Positions 18,113 through 64,000 of a DNA stretch of 64,000 bases are shown here, piece by piece (positions within the stretch are counted from its first letter, which is position 1; each line of letters opens with the position of its first letter). A program made the translations under genes and the position numbers. The notes beneath the pieces were generated by a model. That model made no database searches and was not told where the DNA came from. It saw nothing but the letters and a program-made list of their open reading frames with translations. The stretch lies in the NCBI RefSeq assembly GCF_022458985.1, contig NC_061782.1:14215672-14279671 (forward strand), given 5' to 3'. Source of the DNA: Mugil cephalus. Taxonomy: Eukaryota > Chordata > Actinopteri > Mugiliformes > Mugilidae.

Positions 18113-19009
18113 TTTGATCCAAAGCGCCGTCCTCTCAGGTAGTCCGCCAGAAAAGCGAATGTGGAACAGGTGCTGATAAGGACTGAAGTGATGCAAGAGA
18201 AAGGGGAGGGGGAGTGATGGAGGGTGGCGACTAAAGCTTTCGGATGCTGTTTGCTTTGTGCGATACCTGGAAGGAAGTCAAACATTATAGATGTTCTTTG
18301 TGCTCGCATCTATCACTGTTTAGTTAAACATGCATTTATTCTGATTCTCTGCTGCTATGTCACCTTTCTTTTAAATCACTTTTTTTTTTTTGCTCTTTTC
18401 CAGTTGCAGTTAGGTGGAGCATGACTGGAGCTGACCTTTCACAAGACAGATTTGAAAGACAGTGGAGATTTACTTGAGAAAGTCCTTGCTTTCACACTTC
18501 CTCTTTTTCTCAGACACCGGGAAACCCCCCTTCTTTGTGTCTAAGTCAGCCTCTCAGACGGGCTAATCTCACATTCTGACTTTCCACGAAGACATTTCTG
18601 TATGAAAGGTTCTTGAAAAGTGGAGCAACTTAAGCATCTTTTTCTAAAGTGTTTAGCGTGGCTCAACCTTTGGTGTCAGACTCTCCTTCAAAGCCCCCAG
18701 CTGCTTTTCACACCTGTGAGCCCCCCATATTATGAGCAAGCAATACTAATCCATGTCCTTAAATAGCGCAGGAAAGGGATTAGCTTACACAAGCAGCTAT
18801 TCACCTGGTTGGAACAGTATGAGAGTTGATATGAGTAACATTTTTTTTTTAGTCTAATAGATTAAGATGTAGCACTGGTTTTGGCAAAAGAATTTCCCTT
18901 TTGACAAATCGTATAGTTAGGGGTGGACTTAACCATCCTTTAATTATTATTATAGGCCTAGGCTGCAGGGGGACGATGCACTGAAGACATGTCCTCTACT
19001 TTCTCTTCT
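18113..19009. other. FFAR4 5' flank; intergenic, no gene recognised
   Basis: Contains the presumed FFAR4 5' UTR and promoter near 18113-18420, then low-information sequence with T and A runs near 18381 and 18841. No exon is recognised. Confidence 0.4.
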
Positions 19010-19490
19010 CTGGCACCTGTCTTCTAATCTCTTCTAACTTATTTTCTATTACTAACTGCTGTGTCTCCCTCTTTCCCCTCCCCTTCCATCTTTTTGTCTC
19101 TGTGTATCAGACCTGTGGAGCTCCACAAACTACATCTGTTGTTGTGGTCTCATCGACCTGCCCCAGTCTTCAGGCTTGCAGCTGTCCACTCCTACCTGGA
19201 TGAACAACTGACAATCTTGTGCTCTCAAACTCACATAAGACCTTCAGCTATAGCTAGTATTATTAGATTCTATGTGTTTCCTTCACCTCGATATATGTAT
19301 CTAAGACAGAAGTTTGTTTATGTTTCTGCTCTTCTTTACTCTCTATCTTCTCTATCTCTACCTGGCCTTCAGTAGATGGGTCCCTCCCTTCCTTGCCACC
19401 GTTGCCCTCAGGCTTGCTCTGGCTCCAGCTTTCCGGAAGTCGTTTTTTTGTAAAAAAAAAAAAAAAACTGAATTGAATTGAATTGAATGA
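19010..19490 (+). mobile_element. Degenerate LINE 3' tail ending in (GAATT)n
   Basis: CT-rich sequence with the wording typical of fish non-LTR retrotransposon 3' regions (a 'cagtagatgggtccctcc' block near 19370), followed by an A run and a GAATT tandem (about four copies, 19470-19488). I recognise this pattern from fish genomes, but no protein-coding part is retained, so the family is uncertain. Confidence 0.45.
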
Positions 19491-19665
19491 AATGTTTTTG
19501 AATGCCATCTAAAATCACACTGTGAGCATGCTAACGTCTGCTAAATAGCCCTACACAAATGTGTTCTGGTAAACTATGATGTTTATTCTTGACTTTCAAA
19601 TTTATGTTTTAATTTCAAAGGATTTTTCAGGACAAATCACTGTGCAAGGAAGAGATTAAGCAGAG

Positions 19666-19825
19666 TGGCATTCCCCCTTTCTTATTAGTAACAGTTGTTA
19701 AACTAGTCCATTGCAATATGATACACTACCTGCTTAAGAAAAGCACAGCTCAGCAGCCCAGTCTGGCTGTAACAAGTGAAGCTGCAGATATGCTTATTGT
19801 TACAATTTAAGCTGCATCTGTGTTT
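19666..19825. repeat. Dispersed repeat, copy A
   Basis: Shares ordered similarity with 21504-21780. Common blocks are GCATTCCCCCT, a CAGTTGTT block, a ..ACACTA...TTAAGAAAA block and GTGAAGCTGCAGATATG, then a TTATTG and a GCATxTG block. It is a diverged member of an interspersed family, class unknown (SINE or MITE), downstream of CEP55. Confidence 0.55.
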
Positions 19826-19908
19826 AACTCCATGCTACGCAGCATGTCTAAACAAAGCTTTGGGTATTAAAGCTCAACAAGCACATGTTTGGCGACCCAA
19901 CACTGTAG

Positions 19909-19986
19909 TTTATTCAGGGAACTTGCATGTGTAGTCACACATTATGAATAGAAAAACAGAGGGTTTTAACATAACAGGTTCTTGGC
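19909..19986 (-). other. cep55: CEP55 3' UTR and polyadenylation signal
   Basis: A minus-strand AATAAA at 19909-19914 lies only about 75 nt downstream of the CEP55 stop codon. This predicts an unusually short 3' UTR unless a more distal signal is also used. Confidence 0.5.
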
Positions 19987-22900
19987 TCAGTCAAGACAAG
20001 TTTCTAGGTGGTTGATCAATTTTCTGTAGTCATTGGCTGGATACTTGGCCTGGCAGCTGGGGCACTCCAGGAAGCTTTCATTCAGCACGCTGCTGCGAGG
20101 AGAGGATGTCGAAATCTCTCTGGAGAACTGGGAGGGAGGGTGCATCCCTTCGCATGAGCTGGGGTCCTGCTGCTCACTCTAGTATAAACAGTATTCATCC
20201 ATCAGTTACGCTGAAGTCTCCAAGAAAAAATCTTTTCCAGTACAGTCATAATTCTTAACCAGCCAGCTTAACTTAAAGCTGCATTTATACATAAATATAT
20301 TATAGCAACAAAAGCCCAATTAGGATTATCATGTGACTGTGCAGTTCCTCTTGATTATAAGGACCCGTTTAACCTATTTTGGATAAGTGTTTTGTTTTTC
20401 CAGCATGCAGTTCTGCTCTTTCAAGTATTGTTTCAAGCAGGAAGCCACGTTTAGTGAAAAGGTCAAAGCAGCAACCAGGAAACATAAACAGAGAAGGAAC
20501 ACAACTATAAATGATTGTTAATGTTGCTTAAAGTGTAAAAAAAAAAAAAAAAAAAAAAAGAGAATAAAAAACAAAACAATGCAGCTTCAAGTTTCATCAC
20601 AAACAGTAACTACTAAGCATGTCCTTTGCTCTATTCATGCCAACCTTTGACTCTTTTCTCACATGGTCTTTTGTTTTTTGCAGCTTCTTCAGGACTCTGA
20701 TCATTTGCTTCTTTAAATACGAGCAATCGTGCCTCTCATCCTCAAGGTCTTGTGAAGAAATCCTGATCTAAAATTTAAAAAGTTGCCATTGCAATGAAAC
20801 CAATATAAAAAGCATGTCCCATTGGCTTTAGATGAAAGGCACAGCGGTAAGAGAGCATGGTATGTCTGTTGCAATGGATGAGTCTGGCTTGGAATATCAC
20901 AGAAGGACAGACAAAAAAAACAAGCTGCCAATCCATTGTATAGTGTTATTAATCTGGACCACAACTAAGAACAACATCCCTAAATTTATAGTTAGTACTT
21001 AGGATTCACTGAAGTAAGTGGAGGTCAAGCAACATACCTGTCGCTTCAGATCTGCAATCTCTTCCTGGTCTGTGTGGTGACGATTTAGCATAAACCTCTG
21101 AAACATATTTGCCTGAGAAGAGAGTAGAATCATTGTTATTTTCTGGAGGCGTTTTCCTCTCAAATGATGACGGCGCAGTTAATATCCATCGTACTGGATG
21201 GTGTGACGTGGTTTAATTGAGACGTACCTGCAGCTCAAAGTTAGCTGATCTCCTCTTCTCCTCAACCAGCATGCCATGGAGGTCTTTGGCCTCGTCACTC
21301 TGCTGTTGCTCTTGAACCCCAGGGCAATGCTGGTCGTCCCGTGCACTATTTCTACTCATTCTTTCAGTGCTCAGCTGTTGCCTGAGCTCCTCCACTTCCA
21401 TCTCCCTTTCCTTGTACCTACACAACAACATTTCTGTCAAGCGGCTGACCACAGTCACTAAACTGAAGAACATTTTCCATGACAAGTGGAAATTTATGGA
21501 GGATAGCATTCCCCCTCAACATTTGCATTTCTTAACTGTAGCAGTTGTTCGGCTCGTCCGCCGCAATACAATACACTAACAGTTTAAGAAAACGCTCACA
21601 CAGATCATGTGGCCGTTTTCATTAATTGCTCATTACTTCTTTCAAAATGGCGAGCTACAACACTACACAGCTAACAGCTGTGAGCACAGCTGCGGCAGCT
21701 CAGTGTACCTTGCAATTCTGGCTGTACTCAGTGAAGCTGCAGATATGATTATTGCTTCACTTTTCAGATGCATTTGCACTTCATCCTATACCAGTTGTGG
21801 ACACATCTCTTCCTTCCTGCCCTCCCAAAACCTCCCCTCCATGCTCACATGCCGGCCACACTGTTCTCAATTTAATTTGACAGAGAAAACTTACATCAGT
21901 CACCTAATGTAAAGCCATCTGTGTTGTTCACTAATACAAATCTGTGTTACCACCACTGTTCAAAATCCAATGTATGCACTCTTGATTTTTTTTAGACCAT
22001 GGAGATTTACAGTCATTTCAAGAGAGGTCAAAGGTCAAAACCCAGAGGAAACGTCTCCAGAGGTAACATCAAGTAGCTTAACTTTACAAGAACCAGCACA
22101 GCCAACTGTTTCTTTACTGTAAATGTCACGTCTCAGCAGTATCATTTTTAGTACCCCTGTACCTGCTTGTTGCTCTTTGTCTTTTGGAGCGGACGTACCA
22201 GTTTTCAGTCATTATCAGGTTTTGTTGGGCAATGTTAGTTTGCTCCCTCAGCACCTCCAGCTCATCTTTGGCTTTCTGTAAAAGTTGTTCATAGTGTTCT
22301 TGAATCTGAAATATTTTCTCCTTCTCTGTGATGACAAAAGACAAAAAAATTAACATGCAAAGAAAGAGAGCTTTACACAGGGGTGCACCAGACTTTTAAA
22401 GTGCAGCCAAATATTCTGCCACAGGCGGCTACTATGGGGCTGTCTTCATATCTTAGAAATCTTGTTGTGACAGTCTGTTGCCCCTTGTTGCACCAGCGAT
22501 CAGTGTCCGCTGCCCACTGCCCCTCACCATCTGAATGGGCCTCATTGTGCTGCTGTGAGTGGGCCTGATTGGCTTCGTTCAGCTGGTTCTCCAGCCACAA
22601 CATTCTGCCCAGAATGGCCCTTACATAGGCCTCTCGCTCCTGGTCATACTCCAGCCACAGTCTGTTCTTTTCCAAGGCCTTGGGGGATTCAATAAAAGAA
22701 CGAAAGGCACATAACAAAGACAGACAGAAAGAGAGTTGGGCCATGAGGGGTGGCTCCAAAGTACAAACACTAAGCCAGACATGTATACTGTACACAGGCA
22801 CATATCTTGCACGCGTCTAGACATAGATATCTTTTTCAACTATATCACCAAGAAGACACTTACATCTCTGAGGTTGTTTTGAAGCTCTGCCACATCTACA

Positions 22901-23802
22901 TCGTTGGTGAAAGCCTGTTCATCTGATGTTAAGTCCTATCAGATAACGGAAAATACAGTTCAGCATTACACGTTTGAAAATAATCAGGAAAAAATGACTT
23001 CAAATTTTATTTCTACAATGAAAAGAGAAAGCTGGGTGCCAGAATTTGCAATGTCACTGTGATGTCTCTGCATGAGGAGGGGAACAACATTTTTCCTGGC
23101 AGTGGTGTTTTGATGGACAGATCATGAAGATGTAAGAGAAAACCGTGACTCACAAACAACTGCTGCCATCTAGTGGACTAAAACAGAAAGGAGAGGGGTC
23201 TAAGCAGCAAATCAACACACTTCATCACAGAAGACATTGCAGACTTGTGGTTGGGTCGAAATTTGATTGATATCAGAAAACATTTACAATAACATTACTG
23301 CAACTACTCTCCAGACACCCACAGCTACTATAACACTCTGAGAAGTGTGTTTAATTTCATCTAATTCTTTTGTAAATCCTTGACACAATTCTCTTATTCA
23401 TCATACTCACTTTCTCTGTCGGGTTCCCTTCTTTTATATACAGCTGCTCTAATAGCAAAGCAGTTTTCTCATCTTTAGCTGTAAGATGCTGACAGCTCTG
23501 AAGCCTCTTGCTTTCAAGAGAGAGAAATCTCTGCAAACAGAAGTACAAAAAGCAAAGTTTTGTTCTCACAGGTGGCAGTAGACCATAGCCTGTCGACTCA
23601 TGTTGCATTGCTACCAAAAGCAAATCTCAGATCATTTAACTGGAGTTACCTCTACCAGCTTATTATGCTGTGAATGTTGGCGCGACAGCTCAGCCAGACT
23701 CTTCTTCAGATAGACATTCTCTTTCCTCAGAGAGCTGACAAACATATTATGCTCTGAGAGGAGCTTTTTCTTGAGGGAAGCCTTGTATTTGGAGGCTGCC
23801 AT
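19987..23802 (-). CDS. cep55: CEP55: midbody/abscission scaffold (complete, 9 coding exons)
   Basis: Coiled-coil protein that recruits ALIX and TSG101, hence ESCRT-III, to the midbody for abscission (family knowledge). Coding exons 5' to 3': 23650-23802, 23411-23530, 22864-22935, 22528-22678, 22199-22325, 21228-21417, 21038-21112, 20645-20767, 19987-20178. Total 1203 nt, 400 aa, shorter than human (464). Nearly all is heptad-rich and charged, as expected. Diagnostic stretches: ALEKNRLWLEYDQEREAYV (human ALEKNQQWLVYDQQREVYV) and the C-terminal CxxC...H...C module ECPSCQAKYPANDYRKLINH, which matches the human ECPKCNIQYPATEH end. The start is the ATG of MAASKYKASLKKKLLSEHN with no upstream in-frame alternative. 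It is transcribed divergently from MYOF. The shortening relative to human seems spread over the middle coiled coil. Confidence 0.9.
21504..21780. repeat. Dispersed repeat, copy B (CEP55 intron)
   Basis: Second diverged copy of the repeat seen at 19666-19825, located in the CEP55 intron between exons 22199-22325 and 21228-21417. It keeps GCATTCCCCCT at the left and GTGAAGCTGCAGATATG followed by GATGCATTTGCAC at the right. It is longer than copy A because of an internal insertion. Confidence 0.55.
23163..23176 (-). promoter_or_regulatory. CTCF-like motif in CEP55 intron 2
   Basis: The reverse complement reads CCACTAGATGGCAG, a close match to the vertebrate CTCF core (CCASYAGRKGGC). The call rests on the motif only. 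Confidence 0.4.
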
Positions 23803-25246
23803 CTCTGTGACTTGATCACAAACACCACAACGGGACTGTCACACACACAAAAAAACTCAAAATATTTCAGATCAAACCCTGTCAAAAATAAACATTCTCA
23901 ATGGATTCGTGTTTATTTCTATTCAGTTGTTGACATGTTGTGAACACAGCAACAGAAATAAAACAGTAAAGCTGCTCACTTCATTAACAACAATTAGGCT
24001 ACTGACGTGCTTTTTAGATTTATTAGGTTAAATCTCAATAAACACACGCAGATACCAACAATATATGACCATAAAATATGCTTTAGATAATAAATTTTTT
24101 TTTTTTTTTTAAATATAATTGGACAAACTCAACTAGCTGACGAAGGCCATGTAAAATGACCGAAAGCTCCAGAACACCAATTACATCGAGCAAGAAGTGA
24201 GACTTGGCAACATCATATTATTTGTATTTATCGTTTTTAATTAACTTGACAATCCCTTGTCTGTCAGCTAATGCTAACAAGCTAAGCTAACTATCCCGAA
24301 CGCCTTTCTACAGTGAAGGTTTAAACTGCACTCGATGCTGGACCTAAACCTATTATTATTATTTTAAAGTTTAAATATTTATTATCACCAAAGACATTTT
24401 TACTGTCAGTCATACTTTGCAGTTGTTTTGCTTGCCAATAACAACGATAACTAAGTCAGCTAACCAATTTTAAATAGGCTAAAACGTATCTACCGTTAGC
24501 TAGCTACCACTACTGCTAAGCTACCGTTACCTTATTGAAATATGACCGTTGAATTTAAAATGTACTAAATTTCATAAATTTAAGTTATTAATCCTTCATT
24601 TGGAGAAGCTAATTCGTAGTGTGTTACCTTTGTCGCGCCTTCAACTCGTAGATCTCTGTGCTGCTATAGTTAATGTGTATTTTAGTTTTAACAAACAAAA
24701 ATATATTATGTTACAGGAGTTAAGCGCGAAAACGTTCGACAACCGTATTGACCCTGGAGCAACGTTTTAATTATTTCTATTTATTGAAGTTTTTTTTGTC
24801 TTATCAATGTTTACTACCTTCCTTAAAAGAAAATGAAACTAAATACCGTTATGTGTAATATTTTTTAAATTAATAAAATAAATTGCCTTAAATGGGAGAG
24901 CGTTGTCTCTGTCGCCACTAGATGGCGCTGTAGTGCTATAAATGAGCGGCGTGCACACACGCTGTTCTGCCGCACAGTTCTGAATAAATCAACCTCACTG
25001 AACTGAACTGAAGTAAATCAGAAAGAATTATGATCACGGAGCATATAGGAACGTGACTATTTTAAATGTGACCTTTATCTATCCCTTGACTAATACCACC
25101 TCAGTCCTCTGTCTGCCAGATGTGACTCACGATTGAGGCTGCCCTTGTCCCCACCTCTTTACATCTGTGCCTTTCAGTTCCCTGTATGAGAGGACTCCCT
25201 CTGCGGACTATGACTTTACATTGATTAAACATTGGACTTTATCAAC
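23803..25246. promoter_or_regulatory. CEP55-MYOF divergent intergenic (bidirectional promoter region)
   Basis: About 1.4 kb separates the two start codons, with the genes head to head. It must hold the CEP55 5' UTR/promoter (left, probably 23803-24650) and the MYOF 5' UTR/promoter (right, about 24950-25246). The sequence is AT-rich around 24060-24900 and has no TATA/CpG-island layout that I can call with confidence. One small plus-strand open frame (24549-24770) is unsupported. Confidence 0.5.
24915..24930 (+). promoter_or_regulatory. CTCF-like motif between CEP55 and MYOF
   Basis: CCACTAGATGGCGCTG matches the full vertebrate CTCF core consensus on the plus strand. It sits between two divergent genes, about 330 bp upstream of the MYOF ATG, where an insulator or promoter-proximal loop anchor would make sense. 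Binding is not shown by sequence alone. Confidence 0.5.
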
Positions 25247-44570
<19,324 letters not shown>

Positions 44571-44805
44571 GAAGAAGAATCTACAGTCCTGACACTGTCC
44601 CTCAGATATACGCATTTACTTTCTCTACTGATTACTTAGCAGACTGATACACCCATTATAATTCAGGAAAGTCTTTTTTTATTTTATTTTAATTTTTTTG
44701 TATTTTTGCACTGTCAGTATTACCTGTGTCTCTTTGTATACCAGATCCAAATAATCTCTCTTAAAGAAACAAAACAAAAAAAAGGAAGAATATGATTTTA
44801 ATAAA
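44571..44805 (+). other. myof: MYOF 3' UTR with polyadenylation signal
   Basis: AATAAA at 44800-44805, about 235 nt after the stop. A second AATAAA at 44934-44939 is a possible distal site. T-rich and A-rich runs lie between. Confidence 0.55.
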
Positions 44806-44999
44806 TTTAGCAAATACAGATGATTCATATTTTGTGTTCATTCACTTATTATGTGGAAACACTATGTAATTAAGGATGCACTTTTAGATTAGATTAGATT
44901 TTTTATTTACCTCCTGCTGCACGGTTGCACGGCAATAAACTGCTTTTTGACATTGTTGCTAGGATACCAATCTATGATCTTTTCCCAAGACAGATGTTT

Positions 45000-46315
45000 G
45001 TATTTTGTTTTGGTAGGAAGCATTATCATTAAAATTGTATGATCAGATACTTTATCAAGTGAGTGTGGTTCCATTTCTTGGGATGTTATTTGATGAAAGA
45101 CTCACATGGAGTCATCATATAAATAATGTGTTAAAATGTCTTTCAGGACAGGACTGGGGGGCAACTTGAACAGCATTACGTGATATTTACTGGGCTTTAA
45201 TGAGAGCAAAATAGATTACGGTTGCATTGCATGTGCATATGTCTGCGGCTAAGTCTCACCTCAGGAAACTGGAGGTAGAACAAGGTATGGCCTTGAGAAC
45301 GTGTAGTGGAACCTTCAGAACTTCTCCTGTCAATGCAAGTAGAAATGGATGAAATACCTATATGCCTTAGAAGAGTTAAACTAAAATGCTATTTTACTGG
45401 GTAAACGTGCAAGGACACAAAAAGAAATCTTATGAGTTTCGGGTGGCTAGGTAAATATAAGGCAATTTTGGCATCTTGGCAGTGTACACAACAAAGTTAG
45501 TAGTCATCAGGTTGAGCATAAATTTAACAGGGGAAAACAGAATTAGGAACACTGTGATTGCATCAGGTAGCATTTCAGTTCTCAGTAGCATTAGGTCTGG
45601 AAAGTCTTGTAGACAAAATATTCTGAATGAAATATTTACCATTATGTATAGGTTAGAATGAATGGGAATTAGGGTTATTTTTGTATGGGTCCCGGCATAT
45701 GTTCAAGTAGTAGGTAATGAGGATGCTGACATACTAGCAAAGCAGGCTCTCAAATCTGATCAAATCAGTTAAATGTGTAGTTAAGCAAAGCAAAGGCAAA
45801 AGGCATAATTCAAAAATACATTTATTGTACATAGCAGGAGGCATGGGACTGTCATGACACAAGCAGACACTTATATATTCAAAAACAGGTTGGTGAAAAG
45901 CTAACAGAAATAGGAGGGAGGAGTAAACAAGACATTACACATGATCAATAAACATCCCACAGGTGTGTGTGAACATCGTGGACAAATAGAATCAGTAGCA
46001 CATTTATTATATCAGTGTACAGCATGGCAGAAACAGAGGAGGAAACTCAGAAAGGCAGTTGATGAAGCAAAGATCAGTTTCCGTATGAAGAGTATCCTCA
46101 ATGAGTAATCATATCAGTTATATGGGAAAATTTTGCAGTTTTTAAGAGAAACTGGATTGATTAGGAACATTTAACTGTAGGGTATTGTGGAGGTAGATCG
46201 TAGAGATCAAAACCAAACCTGCTATATCTCCTGTTCCCACTCCAGTCCAGACGGTGGCGGTAATGCCCCATTTTTGGTACTTGCCAACCGCTAATAAACC
46301 GGAAAGAAGAAGAAG
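45000..46315 (+). mobile_element. Decayed, 5'-truncated LINE (RT C-terminus, RNase H, 3' tail)
   Basis: The plus strand retains pieces of a non-LTR retrotransposon ORF2 with many stops and frameshifts. From 45065 it reads VVPFLGMLFDERLTWSHH (end of the RT region). Near 45673 it reads FVWVPAYVQVVGNEDADILA (RNase H final motif, typically WVPAHVGxxGNExAD). Near 45965 it reads GVCEHRGQIESVAHLLYQC (the C-terminal Cys/His motif). The end carries CACTCCAGTCCAGACGGTGG, a block I recall as a common fish I/Nimb-type LINE tail, then a GAA tandem (46305-46315). The copy is inactive and about 1.3 kb long. Confidence 0.8.
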
Positions 46316-47023
46316 TCTGAAGCGAAATGATTTTCACATAAAAAAAAAATTAAATAACTGTGTAATGTATCACAGCCAGGAGTCGTACACAAAGAGGGAC
46401 ATGCCTGTAAGTCGTAACATATCTCTCGTTTTATTTACTAGAGACAACACAGCTAGCTCGGTCAGGTTGTTGTAGGTTGGTGTTATCAATAACCGAAGCT
46501 AGCGGATAATAGCTAACGTTAAGAATATATGGCCAATCAAAGGTAAGGCAGCTCAAGATTAGTTGTTTTTAGCACTGCAAGATTTCTCCTCGTCCAGGTA
46601 GTAAAGTCGGTGAGGTGGCGAAATCTCTCGATCTGCCGTGTCAGTGTCGGTAAACATTGTAACTATTATTTTTGTATTTTTGTTTATCGGGAGGCCTCTT
46701 TGTTTGCAGTAAATGAAACAGATGCCTTCGACAAGAGGCTACATTGAAAGCTGTTTCGTAATACTTCTTTTTTGCAGATTTTTCGACGCGTAATGTGACA
46801 AGTAGACTGAAAAGCGCCTGTTTTAAGTTGTACTTGCCCAAAGTCTGAGTGTAGCTCAGTCTAAGTCTAAGATTAATATTTACTTCTATGGGACGTGCAG
46901 TGACGCATTAAAATGACAATGTGTAAGTTAGCTTACCTACTGTATATATCGTGGCTTTTCTGTGTGACAGTGTTTTCTTTCTCTAACAGTTGTTTTTGGT
47001 TCGATTTGTATGACCTGTCAAAG
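46316..47023 (+). promoter_or_regulatory. parg: PARG upstream region: promoter and 5' UTR candidates
   Basis: Begins right after the LINE tail. A candidate non-coding first exon could end at a GTAAGG donor at 46543-46548, preceded by GGCCAATCA (46531-46539, CCAAT-like). A good polypyrimidine/AG acceptor (TTTCTCTAACAG, ends 46989) precedes the exon holding the start codon. Any other transcript start is equally possible; this is inference from splice-like signals. Confidence 0.35.

Positions 47024-64000
<16,977 letters not shown>

Overview
This is vertebrate nuclear DNA, most likely from a ray-finned (percomorph-like) teleost. Evidence for that: multi-exon genes with GT/AG introns that are mostly short, coding sequence clearly orthologous to human genes but diverged, and fish-style transposon debris (LINE tails with GAA or GAATT tandem ends, hAT-like non-autonomous elements). 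There are no bacterial operons, no CRISPR array and no recognisable tRNA or rRNA gene. I assembled exon structures by eye from splice sites, reading frame and remembered family sequence, and reading frame was conserved across all junctions used.

Layout, left to right. 1-1.25 kb: probable 3' UTR end of an unseen plus-strand gene. 1.27-6.05 kb (minus): LGI1, 8 exons, 545 aa, complete. 9.0-15.0 kb (minus): PDE6C, cone phosphodiesterase, 22 exons, 845 aa, complete. 16.2-18.1 kb (minus): FFAR4/GPR120, 3 exons, 359 aa, complete. 19.9-23.8 kb (minus): CEP55, 9 coding exons, 400 aa, complete. 25.2-44.8 kb (plus): MYOF (myoferlin), 54 coding exons, 2052 aa, complete. 45.0-46.3 kb: decayed, 5'-truncated LINE. 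47.0-61.6 kb (plus): PARG, 12 coding exons visible (about 567 codons); the catalytic 3' part runs off the right edge.

The order LGI1-PDE6C-FFAR4-CEP55-MYOF matches human 10q23.33, as I recall that map. However, FRA10AC1 (between LGI1 and PDE6C in human) and RBP4 (between PDE6C and FFAR4) are not visible here. PARG maps elsewhere on chromosome 10 in human, so the MYOF-PARG junction is a rearrangement boundary relative to human, and it is occupied by the LINE fossil. The genes are unrelated in function (synaptic secreted protein, phototransduction, fatty-acid sensing, cytokinesis, membrane repair/fusion, poly-ADP-ribose turnover). They are neighbours by ancestry, not an operon. CEP55 and MYOF are head to head across about 1.4 kb that carries a strong CTCF-like motif.

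I found no new biological system. The most interesting non-genic items are a 1.4 kb hAT-like element with an 8-bp target duplication and nested inverted repeats in MYOF intron 3, a 0.74 kb hAT-like element in PARG intron 11, the LINE at the synteny breakpoint, and a scatter of CTCF-like motifs.
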